Shown here: piece by piece, positions 33,204 to 44,100 of the stretch | How positions within the stretch are numbered: position 1 is the first letter of the stretch | Layout: every line of letters begins with the position of its first letter | Assembly: GCF_905475465.1 (NCBI RefSeq) | Contig: NC_062257.1 | Location: 4,030,001 to 4,094,000 of the forward strand | DNA length: 64,000 bases | DNA from: Pieris napi | Lineage: Eukaryota > Arthropoda > Insecta > Lepidoptera > Pieridae | Reading direction: 5' to 3' | The notes under the pieces: generated by a model | The model's input: only the letters and a program-made list of their open reading frames with translations | Database searches by the model: none | Told to the model about the DNA's origin: nothing | Translations under genes and position numbers: made by a program

Positions 33204-33464
33204 GAGCAGTGTTGGCCTAGTGGCTTCAGCGTGCGACACCCTGAGGTCGTAGGTTCAATCCCCGGCTGTGCACCAATGGACTTTCTGTGTGCGCATTTAA
33301 CATTTGCTCGAACGGTGAAGGAAAACATCGTTAGGAAACCGGCTTGCCTTAGACCCACAAAGTCGACAGCGTGTGTCAGTGAGGCTGATCACCTACTTGC
33401 CTATTAGATTGACAATTGATCAGGAAACAGATATGGAAATCCTAAAATGGTTGTAGCGCCACTT
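33204..33464 (+). mobile_element. SINE A, full length
   Basis: GAGCAGTGTTGGCCTAGTGG to GGTTGTAGCGCCACT then a T8 run. Confidence 0.85.
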
Positions 33465-33563
33465 TTTTTTTAAATATGTTTTTACCAATACTTTGTATAT
33501 TTTGAACTGTGTTGATACATGAGAGCTTAATTAAAAATTGAGCTTTATTGTAATAACATTAAT

Positions 33564-33812
33564 TGACGACTCATTGGTCTAGAGGTTACCCCTGACTGCG
33601 AATCCATGGGTAACGGGTTCGATCCCCAGCTGCGACGAACATCGATGTGATGAGCATTTGGTGTTGCGCTTAGATCTTGGGTGTTTAAATATGTATTTAT
33701 ATGTCTATCTATAATATGTATGTATATCCGTTGCCTAGTACCCATAACACAAGCTTCACCAGCTTAGCATGGGACTAGGTCAATTGGTGTGAATTGTCTT
33801 AAAAAAAAAAAA
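33564..33812 (+). mobile_element. SINE B, full length
   Basis: Head GACTCATTGGTCTAGAGGTT, box B GGTTCGATCCCC, body GATGTGATGAGCATTTGG, end AGGTCAATTGGTGTGAATTG and A-tail. Confidence 0.85.
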
Positions 33813-33842
33813 TTCAGCGATACATATACATTTTATGATTCC

Positions 33843-34134
33843 TTAAATAACTTTTTTTAGTACGGGAACATCTTTAAGTCTTTCACCAAAATACGTTGCC
33901 TCGTTGATGTTTCTGGACACTCTTCCACATCTTCGCGCAATCGATATTTTCAGCTGAACGGCCTGTTCTTGGTCTCCCTGACTTAGGTCTATCCAATGTT
34001 GAGCCAGTTGCTTCAAGGCGTGTGGCAAAACGTCGGATTGTGCGACCAATCTGTGCCGGACGGTGGGGTAATCGTCGACGATATTCACGTTGTGTTTTTA
34101 TCACTGATGAATTATTCCGTAAGAACATTGACAC
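33843..34134 (-). pseudogene. Broken transposon-type HTH ORF (DUF4817-like)
   Basis: Two overlapping frames: RNNSSVIKTQREYRRRLPHR then TIRRFATRLEATGS and DRPKSGRPRTGRS in one, and VSRNINEATYFGERLKDVPV in the other. The SVxKTQREYRRR...RxTIxRxxxRLExTGS...KSGRPR pattern is the N-terminal helix-turn-helix common in insect transposase-like proteins. A frameshift lies near 33950 and no DDE part follows. Confidence 0.6.
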
Positions 34135-34351
34135 GATTATTCCACGTTAATAAGTAAAACGGTCCATGTTTATTTTCAGTGTATTTTACATTTGTTCACT
34201 ACACATTTTCAACAACAGAATGACAGGAAATTTCATATAAAAAAACTTTAGAGGTGTTAAGGGACACCCGGATGGAACGAAATTCCTTTCGATTAATTTA
34301 TATGTTAATTGGTATCATAACAGTATGATAGATCTACGACGAAAAAAAAAA

Positions 34352-34469
34352 GCCAACATCACGAGGTGTTCCCAGGCGGTCACCCATCCAAGAACTGACC
34401 TCGCCCGACGTTGCTTAACTTCGGTGATCGGACGAGAACCGGTGTATTCAACGTGGTATGGACCACGCA
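34352..34469 (-). rRNA. 5S rRNA-like copy, probably a pseudogene
   Basis: On the minus strand, 118 nt match insect 5S from TCCATACCACGTTGAATACA through the control-region words AGTTAAGCAACG and GGATGGGTGACCGCCTGGG to GATGTTGGC followed by T9 (polymerase III stop). The first 7 nt (TGCGTGG) differ from the expected GCCAACG, so helix I cannot form. A single copy, not a tandem array. Confidence 0.8.
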
Positions 34470-35069
34470 ATGGAGCAAATAGCAAAAAAGTGTCGTGACA
34501 ACTTTTCGTAAGAATTTTTTCCGTCTAGCCCCCTTTCACAACGCACGATATTAGGAACTTCGTTCCAAAAGTAAACAAATTTTCTTTAGTGCCAGTACTT
34601 TTGCGCCACCCATTATAATAAAATTAAAAAATTTGGTAAACCTCATGTTATTTGTTTCATTCTTCAATTTTTCTTGTAATTTGTTATATATTTTTATTCA
34701 GCAGGTCCTGAGTTCGAACTCCCGACCTGAGCTCGCGTAAGAACTAATACTACCCAATATACCTAAAGCTAAAAGGTTGGAACAAGGGCTGTATTGGAAG
34801 GTTTAGAAAGCTTCGAAAACAAAGAATGACCCCATTGTCGCTGGTTTGTAAGAAGTCCCAATGCGAGCTTATTTGAAAGCTATATGAAATTGTCTTTTTT
34901 AAGCGAAATACTAAAAATATCTATTAGAATTAAAAACAAAAATGTGTCAAGACATTATGTGTAAGATTTGGAAACCCTTCTACTGTAACATAACTTAATA
35001 GCACACACACACACACACACAAATATAAAGTATTTACTATATTCTTAACATACATAGTAATTTATAAAT
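34470..35069. other. Gene-free stretch
   Basis: GAGTTCGAACTCCCGACC near 34710 looks like a tRNA-type B box, perhaps an old SINE head; then a CA microsatellite. Confidence 0.4.
35002..35021. repeat. (CA)10 microsatellite
   Basis: Uninterrupted CA dinucleotides. Confidence 0.9.
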
Positions 35070-35290
35070 TAGTGGCGCTACAACCTCTTTAGGTCTTCGC
35101 CTCAGATTTCTGAATCTGTTTCATGGTCAATTTTAAATCTAATAGGCAAGTAGGTGATCAGCCTCCAGTGCCTGACACACGCCGTCGACTTTTTGGGTCT
35201 AAGACATGTCGGTTTCCTCACGATGTTTTCCTTCACTGTTCGAGTAAATGTTAATTGCGCACATAGAAATAAAGTCCATTGGTGCACAGC
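35070..35290 (-). mobile_element. SINE A, head-truncated
   Basis: AGTGGCGCTACAACCTCTTT to CCATTGGTGCACAGC; tRNA head absent. Confidence 0.8.
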
Positions 35291-35429
35291 ATAGTAATAA
35301 TAATAATTAAATGTAATAGAAAATTAAAACAAATTTAAAAAGTTTATCTTTAATGCTAGCAGCATTTCTTCTATTGCGATACTTATTCGTTTAACGAGGA
35401 AAGCGCAGGCGCCAACTTAAATCTTCAAT

Positions 35430-35520
35430 TAGTGAGTGCACTTGAGCCCCACGGCCCAAGAGTCTCTACTCCAAAGGGAACAAAATCAAAGTTGGAGAAA
35501 AGACTTATATTTGAGCCGTA
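35430..35520 (-). mobile_element. Fragment of the PD-(D/E)XK-like TE ORF
   Basis: Minus strand reads IKYGSNISLFSNFDFVPFGV then ETLGPWGSSAL, the same KY...FVPFGVETLGPxG block as 6641-7042. A SINE inserted 20 bp away cuts the upstream part. Confidence 0.6.
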
Positions 35521-35539
35521 TTTTATTTTTCTTAAAACT

Positions 35540-35791
35540 TTTTTTTTTTAAGACAATTCACAGCAATTGACCTAGTCCCATGCTAAGCTGGTGAAGCTTG
35601 TGTTATGGGTACTAGGCAACGGATATACATACATATTATAGATAGATAGACATATAAATACATATTTAAACACCCAAGACCTAAGCACAACACCAAATGC
35701 TCATCACATCGATGTTCGTCTCAGCCGGGGATCGAACCCGGGACCCATGGATTCGCAGTCAGGGGTACTAACCACTAGACCAATAAGTCGA
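35540..35791 (-). mobile_element. SINE B, full length
   Basis: T-run, GACAATTCACAGCAATTGAC to CCACTAGACCAATAAGTCG; inserted next to the PD-(D/E)XK-like ORF fragment. Confidence 0.85.
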
Positions 35792-36165
35792 CAATAACAC
35801 AAAACTAAGTTAATAGCTTTTTTTGAATCATTGTTAGTACTGTAAAGATATCAAGTATATAAAAAGCTCGGATTTATATTTGTTTAATGTGTTTTATTTA
35901 CTTAAGAAATCTTAAAAATGGTTGCTGTGAAGTTGTTAGGATATTTTTAACTTCAAAAGTTGTAAATATTTTTTTTGCAATAAAATAATATTGCGGGTGT
36001 TAATTGAGATGTAAGCTATGTTATCTTTTAAGTTAGATCAAACTGCTCACTGTGTGCAAATTTGATTGATATCGGTTCGGTAGTTAAGGAGTCCATTGCG
36101 GACAAACAACGTGACGCGTAATTTAAATATAATAATTTGAATATTGCTCATTTGTTTTCATACGC

Positions 36166-36353
36166 TCATTGTCTCAAAGTGGCGTATACTTCAACCTCTT
36201 CATTAGAGTAAGGAGCGTTCAATAGCTTTGAGAATCTCAACAATTTTGAACCTTTGATCCAACCAGGGTTGGACTGTATAAAATCTTTTCTCACATATAT
36301 TTCTGCGTTCTCAACGGTCGCTTTTCCAATTTTCCAAACTTTTTTATGTAATA
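36166..36353 (-). other. Short unidentified open frame
   Basis: KVWKIGKATVENAEIYVRKD, QSNPGWIKGSKLLRFSKLLN, then stop. Looks protein-like, directly downstream (minus strand) of a LINE 3' scrap. No family recognised. Confidence 0.25.
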
Positions 36354-36384
36354 GTATATATAGTAGTATAGTATTTTTATCCAA

Positions 36385-36408
36385 TAGGAGGCAAACGGGC
36401 AGGAGGCA
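36385..36408 (-). mobile_element. Terminal scrap of the LINE 3' UTR
   Basis: Only AGGAGGCAAACGGGCAGGAG and a few bases remain. Confidence 0.5.
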
Positions 36409-36873
36409 TAGGCAATAGTTTAAAAAAAATGTTGTTACTTATATTAATTTGATAACGTTACAACTTACAATATATTTTAATAATGTGATGATGTAATAAT
36501 ATAAGAATTGACTATTATATGATTGATAATGTATATGTAACCTAAATAAAATTATACCTTTTAAATATGTAAGTCAAATGTGTACGCCATGATGTAGAAT
36601 ATGCGTTTAAATTGTATCACCATAGTATTAAGTCCTTAAATATGAAATTGGCGTTTTGATAGGAGGAACAAAAAGTGTTTTTTTTTAATAATAATATTTA
36701 ATAATCAAAGTATGTACCATCGCTATGCACTTTTGCCATATTATAGGTAGTTCATTGATCCCTTTACTAAAACAACAATTGGGACGGGAATCAATAAAAT
36801 CTTTGAAGATGGTTTCGCCCCATCAGAGTTGAAATTTTTACCTAATATTTTTGTACCATATTCTTGCAAATAC

Positions 36874-37112
36874 GAGCAGGTCGTAGGTTCGATCCCCGGT
36901 TGTGCACCAATGGACTTTCTTTCTATGCGCATTTAACATTCGCTCGAACGGTGAAAGAAAACATCGTGAGGAAACCGACATGTCTTAGACCCAAAGTCGA
37001 CGGCGTGTGTCAGGCACAGGCTGATCACCTACTTGCCTATTCGATTAAAAATGATCATGAAACAGATTCAAAAATCTGAGGCCAAGACCTAAAGAGGTTG
37101 TAGCGCCACTGA
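36874..37112 (+). mobile_element. SINE A with box A deleted
   Basis: GAGCAG joins directly to GTCGTAGGTTCGATCCCCGG, so box A is lost while box B and the body are clean. Confidence 0.8.
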
Positions 37113-37570
37113 TTTTTTTTTTATTCTTGTAAAAACATAAATATTACTATTATTATAAGTGTACACTCTTATTGCAACACAACAATGAATAATTCACTAA
37201 CGATAATTAATTATATTGCGCTTAATTGTATTAAGTTTCGTGGAAAGCTGTACAAAGTACTTCGATACCAGAGAGGTGTTTCGGGACGTCACCTGCCGAG
37301 TTCCCAGTATCAATTTGCTGTTTAATCGTTTCCGATCAACGTTAAAATTCGAAGTGGTTTAATTACTGTTTGATTCCTCAAACCAGGAAAAAGATTTTAT
37401 TTAAGTTACTCTTAGTTATTTGGCAATCTTTATCTATATAATAACCTATTATTATATCATACTGTATTTGATGAACTATAAGTCATACTTAGTTTTTTTT
37501 TAAATATAATTAGTTTTTTTTACTTTCCAAAAGAGCCCCAAATTCTTGTGTGCCCAATGGCCCAAGCCTA

Positions 37571-37824
37571 GTTTTTTTTTAAAGACAATTCACACCAATT
37601 GACCGAGTCCCATGCTAAGCTGGTGAAGCTTGTTTTATGGGTACTAGGCAACGGATATACATACATATTATAGATAGATAGACATATAAATACATATTTA
37701 AACACCCAAGACCCAAGCACAACACCAAATGCTCATCACATCGATGTTCGTCTCAGCCGGGGATCGAACCCGGGACCCATGGATTCGCAGTCAGGGGTAC
37801 TAACCACTAGACCAATGAGTCGTC
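37571..37824 (-). mobile_element. SINE B, full length
   Basis: T9, AAGACAATTCACACCAATTG to CCACTAGACCAATGAGTCG. Beside it, 37528-37570 is another scrap of the PD-(D/E)XK-like ORF. Confidence 0.85.
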
Positions 37825-38436
37825 AGTTTAAGACTGTTTAAGACGGCCCTGCTGAGGATCCTCCTTTAGGTCAAGTTCTGTTCGCCGTCCTTCTCCAGTA
37901 CTACTACATGATACAACTAGCAATTAAGGGAAAAAGGCGCTAGAAAAAGTGGCTATATTTAAAGGTATAATTAAAACGAAACGTTTAAATTGGTGAAAAA
38001 TACGCTTTTCCAAAAGTCTATTAAAGTTGACTCGGATCACATTCCTTTTTGTTCTAAGCTTTCGTACAAAGTCACGTGAATGCACCGCTTAAAGGATTTG
38101 AACAGCTAACTAGGCGCTTATTTAAAGTACTAGCAGATTTAAAAACATGGTCCATAGATGTGTGTTGCCATGGTAACATATATAGCAGTTACGGTAGTAT
38201 TTAGAAGGATAAACGGCCGCTTTCTATACTCGATCTATAATCTAAAATTATTTCCAATTCAGATTTTCGCAAATTTAAATTGATAAATGTCAAAATTCGA
38301 TCTGTCGAATTCAAAGATATTTTACAAAAACGATCGATCGACCTTTGTGAGAAAAGGATTGAAATATTAATCTCTAGTAGTAAAAAATTGAAAAAAAAAA
38401 TATTGGTTGTTTGTAAAGTAGGTTTACGATCGAGAT

Positions 38437-38772
38437 GTTTACGTGATAACGTCTTATTGGTGATATAAGTTTTTGGGAAGTAAGGAATTAATGAAGATAA
38501 CAATTTTTTCAAATTTTAAATTACATCTATCGTTTTATTCACACTTTTGATGATAAATTTCGGGTGTAAAATGACAAGTTTACTTATTCGACTATGATAT
38601 ACATTTTTCTTCATACATTCACGGAATGACTGGCAGCGCTCGAGATGAGACGGGAGTTCGGTCCGTCTCTCTCTCGTTATACCTGCGATCGCGCTCGTGA
38701 GGTTTTGGTGTGACACAAGTTTCTGAACATGTCACCCGACTAAAACGATTTTAAAGACGTTATCACGTCAAA
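38437..38772. repeat. MITE with ACGTGATAACGTC ends
   Basis: TTTACGTGATAACGTCTTAT and AAAGACGTTATCACGTCAAA are inverted copies 300 bp apart. It contains the GC-richer patch 38625-38710. Confidence 0.55.
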
Positions 38773-39791
38773 AACAATTTCAATTCAAACGTAGTTCCTA
38801 AGTTATAAACATATAAAGGGCAGATATCAAAAATATTTTTTTTTTGCGTCTGCGACATTATTCATTGACGTCCCAATCGGTCGTAGCTTGATCTATAATC
38901 TATGTATTCGCAGATAAGGCAACTATTCTTCTTATAGTGACAAATCCTTTCAAAGGTAGGGAATGATCATTGCTGCTTTAATTTTGAACGCCGTGCTTCT
39001 GAACAAACTATTGCCGAAGACTATTTTATCAAGATGTGTGTCAAAGTTGAAGGAGCTCATACTTTTTGTTGTCGAAAGATGTGAATATACGAAAATTATA
39101 GAATATTTCGGACATTGATTGACATTCACCGTCATAAGCGAAGTACTTCGTTCGTGAAGTTTGTTCTTCTCGTAGACAGACTATGGTATAGACCAGGCAT
39201 CAGCGTATAGAGTGTGAGATAGCGAATAATCAACATATGTCGTATTTACAGTTTCAATTAATTGAAGATTGCTTATTATTGACCAAAATACACATGAATA
39301 ATTCTTGAACAAAGTTACTGAGTCGTGACAAAATAAGCTACTTAACGATGAAAGGTTATGTTTGGTTCTTTACGTTGACTATAGCTTTTACAGCTAATTA
39401 TGCAACAATTCACCATCACTGACACTTTAAATACACCTCTTAAAAGGATAAAGTCTTAAAATATGGGTTTGACTTGGGTTTCACAGATTTATCAGTAAGC
39501 GGTGAAAACTTGTTTACCACCAAGGGCTCGGTGGTAAACAAATAAAACCGGATACGCAAATAGAGACAGAGAAACTGATATTCTGTTTCGCTCGCACTTA
39601 AGTATTTCGCGTTAATGCCTTCTCTCTTTAGTTATTATTGTTATTTTAGAAGCTCACCTAGTTCTATACTCTATCTACGGTTCTTCTGCATTCTGACCAC
39701 GGTTATATTTCGTATGCAAGTCCAAGATATATTAAGCATATGACTGTAAAGCCAGAGCTACCAGAGTCCTACCAGAGAGAGCTACCAGATA
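38773..39791. other. Gene-free stretch
   Basis: Apart from the hairpin at 39510 nothing is recognised; short frames here are unconvincing. Confidence 0.5.
39510..39541. repeat. 12-bp perfect stem hairpin
   Basis: TTGTTTACCACC, 8-nt loop AAGGGCTC, GGTGGTAAACAA. Confidence 0.7.
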
Positions 39792-39922
39792 CCATCCGTA
39801 TCACCTCGACTGCCAGAATGCTTGCAACGCACTTGCGATGCAAAAGTCAGTGACCATGGGCGGCGGTATCACTTAACAACAGATGAGCCTCCTGCCCCTT
39901 TGCCGCCTATTTTAAAAAAAAA
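39792..39922 (+). mobile_element. 3' fragment of the jockey/CR1-like LINE near the Gen 3' end
   Basis: Internally deleted: CCGTATCACCTCGACTGCC jumps to GCAACGCACTTGCGATGC, then the 3' UTR words and an A tail. It lies about 125 bp beyond the Gen polyadenylation signal. Confidence 0.75.
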
Positions 39923-40047
39923 GTCCCTTCCAATTTTTGACATAAGTTCTATCAGCGTCCAAGATTCTACGTCATAGAAGAGCACAGAGGAGACGTAACA
40001 TTGCAGTTTTAGTTGATTGAAAAGAAAACACCCTTTAAATTAAATTT

Positions 40048-40053
40048 TTTATT
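40048..40053 (-). terminator. Gen polyadenylation signal
   Basis: AATAAA on the minus strand, 20 bp downstream of the Gen stop codon; no competing signal is closer. This implies a very short 3' UTR. Confidence 0.6.
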
Positions 40054-40072
40054 CAAGGTAATAAAGGCGAAA

Positions 40073-41112
40073 TTATAATTTAATATCAGGTAAACTATAA
40101 TCAACTGTTTCATCATGATCAAGCGACATTTCAAACGCGTCCCCTTCAACCAATTTATCAAAGAAGTAACTTTTCCGGGATTTTCGGGGGCTATTTTTGG
40201 GGGTCGAACAGTTAATATCGATTCTCTTCTGAAATACCAACTTAACGAGGTTATTATTAACTTTCGCTGTAGTAAAACTAGGCGCTTTCGATACTATATC
40301 GTCAACTATTCCAGATAAATCACTTTCAATATCTGTATCAAGAATATGTATTGAATTTTCTTTATTGTCAAAATTATCTTTTGCATCAAAAACTCCTTCT
40401 TTTATTACGTCAGCTGCAGATAGATCGACTTCTTTATTTTTTGCTTTCATCCCGTAGGTGTGACCTTTTTCGAAATTGTTGGCTTTAGAGTCTGTTGACA
40501 GTATATCATAAATTGCAGATTTATCATGTTCTATATTGCTTAGATCATTTATTGATTTTCTTCTTTTTTCGTAGTCAATTTCTTTTGCTTCATAAACTAA
40601 TCTTGATTTAGAACCAAGACCAATTAGCGTGGATAGATCATGTATATTTCCAACATTATTTATAGAATCTCTGTGGTTTTCGTAATTTCTTGACTCTATA
40701 TCTCCAGATTGATCATATACACTTTTTCTTTCTTTATCGAGTTTTTTTCTGGACTCATTTCGTGATAAAGAGTTCAAACTGGACTTTCTTTTCTTTAGAT
40801 AGTTCTCAATTGTGCCTTTAGCATTTCTTTTAATTTTTCGTTTTAACTTATTGACACTTACACTTAAGTTTAGGCTTTTAGATAAACTTAAGTTCTTCAT
40901 GGAATTATTTAAGTTTGATATTTTTTGTTTACGCGTGTACTTTCGTTTTGGTTTATCTGTTTTTGGGTCTGCTGTTTTCTTTTCTCTTGTCTTCTTCACT
41001 TTTGGTGGTTTCTTGATGGATTCTTCGTAAGCTTCAACTAATTCTGGATAAAACTCCTTCATCAAGTCTTGCCTTTCAACCGTCGTCCATATATCTGCTA
41101 TTTCTTCACCAT
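40073..41112 (-). CDS. Gen: Gen exon 11 (C-terminal tail)
   Basis: 1040 nt including TAA. The start, DGEEIADIWTTVERQDLMKE then FYPELVEAYEES, finishes the chromodomain (family pattern: E..LFE.AYPE.V..Y). The remaining 320 residues are low-complexity, rich in K, S, N and D, with basic patches such as KPKRKYTRKQK that look like nuclear localisation signals. Poorly conserved tails of this kind are normal for GEN. AATAAA follows 20 bp after the stop. Confidence 0.93.
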
Positions 41113-44100
41113 CTTAAACAAAATTGAAAAAATTGAAACTGCTTGTTTGATAAAATTATCTATCAAATCTACTTAGGGTCTTTTTCACAATGTACGGATA
41201 AGTTCCAAATTAGCTATTTATTACTTATTGGTAGGATAAACACTATTGTTGCGTTTCACGACTGTCAGATAGCGCTATTCGTCACATAAGGTCCATCATA
41301 AGCTATGAGTCCGATGAATGTCAAATATCACAATTTATCTTCCAAATAATTTGTGTTGCATAGCTATTTGGTACTTTATCCATACATCGTGAAACAGACC
41401 CTTAGTGTCGAATTAAATTTACAATGTCGATAATCGTTCTGAAATAGCTTATAACAGTCAATAAAAAAATATATTCGCGACGGTCATATTTGGAACTTTT
41501 TTTAATTGATTTCAGTGGAAAATTGAGTACCTAATGAAAACAGTTTCAGTAACATTATATATTAAATAAATCGTTTAATTTGTTATTAAACTCCAACTAT
41601 GCATGAAATTATCTTTCTACCTAGTAGAGCATATCTTAGACCAAATATCGAAGTGTCAGACACAGAAGCCTGATCGTTATCAAAGAAATGGATGCGATTT
41701 GAGGCCAATACCCATATAGGGTTGCACCACTGATTTATTTTTATTTATTCATAAAACTAAGCGAATTGGCGCTAACACATGTTAAAAAGAGGACAATCGA
41801 TATGAAATATATGTTATAGAAAGGATATACAATGTAAATAGATATATATAGGTCGGTTATCGAAAGCTGGCGGGTTCACAGTACTCACACTAATGCAATT
41901 TCACATACAGTATGTTTCAAAATATGATTTTTTTGCCATGCTATACATTTTAGTCCACTCTGGTGTTAGTAAGGTTGGGTGGGTTGTAAATAAATAAAAA
42001 TGTGTCAAATACATATAAATATTAGGTGCATACGAGGGTGGATCCAAAAGTTCTAAGCCAGACCAAGAACGTGAAAGAGTAGTTTGTGTAAATAATTTTT
42101 CATATTTCGACATAAGCTCCATCTAGCTCAACACACTTCACTTTTAGTTCACTAACAATTCTTTCAATACTCGCATCTGATGTCAAATTAAATATAACAT
42201 TTTTTCATTAAACTGCTTTTATTAAGATGCTTAAAATAATTAAAAACATTGTGCACCATTTCACGAGATTGCCCTGGTAATGTTTGAAAAAAGATCAACA
42301 TGTATAAAATAATAATAATATAAAACAGTAAAGATCAACATAAACAGTAGCAAAAGAAAAACAATAACTGTCTCTTATATACTCATAAGCTTGACCGAGC
42401 GCGAGAGAGATGGACAGTCTTTTCATGATGTATTTGTGATTGTATTTCAGTTTGACATCACGTGTCGCGCTTATTCACAGACACTATACAAGCACAAAGT
42501 GTAAATGTGTTGAAGCCGCCAGCTTTAGATAACATACCTATAACAAAGCGAATGAAAACATAATAATAGTAAATAGGACATACTATACTCTGATTTTTAA
42601 TTCCGTAGAATTCTGACAGCTATCATTTTTTGACATGTCAGAGATGGTAAACCTTTTTGGCCGAACACATTTTTCAATTTACGAGTCTGAACATCTATAG
42701 ATAAATTATATTGTTAGTTAATTTATCCGTTTCATTAAGTGCGGTGCTCCACATAAAAATTGGTTTAACGGCGAGTGATAACGTCCCTTTTCATCACAAA
42801 CAGTAAAAAACGCTCAAGTAAAGATAACATTTTATTTTTTTTAAAAGGTTTTCTAAACCTGGAATTAGTAGGCAGTGATGCCAGCTAAAGAATAAAATAA
42901 AGTAATTAAAGTTAATTCGATATTGTTCGTGATATTGAAATATTTGTTATTTTTGTATTAGGTCACTTGAGTAAGTAAATATTTAGATTTACCATTTTGT
43001 AGGTAAAACATAAAAAATACGTAACAGTATTATTTATTCACAAATGGGTCAAATTTGTCCTCTTTTCGGTGGAGAACTTTTTTGTAGAAACACTTATGAA
43101 ATGTCAGAACTCTACGGAATAAAAAATCAAATATTATCGAGATTACCTTTAATTTGTTCATCGGGGATCAAAGCCTCATATTGTCCGCTTATATCACTCC
43201 ATACAACTTCGTAACTTGGTACTCCTGACAAAAAAAAAATTGAATCCCTTGAAGTTTTAAATTGTAATCCAGTACATACCAACATATGGAACATTTAGAC
43301 GACTCATTGGTCTAGTGGTTAGTACCCCTGACTGCGAATCCATTGGTCCCGGGTTCGATCCCCGGCTGAGACGAACATCGATGTGATGAGCATTTGGTGT
43401 TGTGCTTCGGTCTTGGGTGTTTAAATATGTATTTATATGTCTATCTATCTATAACTAGCTGACCTGGCTAACTTCGTTCCGCCCTACAAACTTATAATAT
43501 CGTTGTTACTTTAATTTAACTTATTTTAGGATTTCATTAATGTTAAGTATTACATTAATACAACTTTTGATCAGGATCAAAGCATGGTTATGCATCTCCT
43601 CATTCACCTCAAGATCGGAATTTCTTGAACTGACACGAATTCGACGTAAAATGATGCGTAGTTTTGTCAACAGATTGCACCATATGGTTTTTGCATTCGT
43701 AAAATTAATTAATTTATTTATTGTTATTCGATAACTTATCCGATATTTTATTGCTTATTCTGCTATTCTGGACGGAAACAAATTCAACAAATCAAAAACC
43801 ATGGCAATCGGTCCAGCCGTTCTCGAGTTATAAGTGTTGTAACAAACACGACTTTCTTTTATATATATAGATATGTATGTATATCCGTTGCCAAGTACCC
43901 ATAACACAAGCTTCACCAGCTTAGCATGGGACTAGGTCAATTGGTGTGAATTGTCTTTAAAAAAAGAAAAGAAAAGAATTTTGCTATACTAGCCCATAGA
44001 GACGGTTGAACCGTTTTTTTAGGATTTACCGTGAAATTTTTTAAATTTTTCTCTCCAAAAAAGCCTTCCTTATATTTCAAGGATTTAAAAATATACTAGA

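Noticed and set aside
38516..38716. 66-codon minus frame in a GC-richer patch
   Set aside because: Lies inside an inverted-repeat MITE (38437-38772) and has no splice or domain support.
40115..41030. Plus-strand frames opposite Gen exon 11
   Set aside because: They are the complement of the real exon; the minus frame has the family motifs and splice phase.
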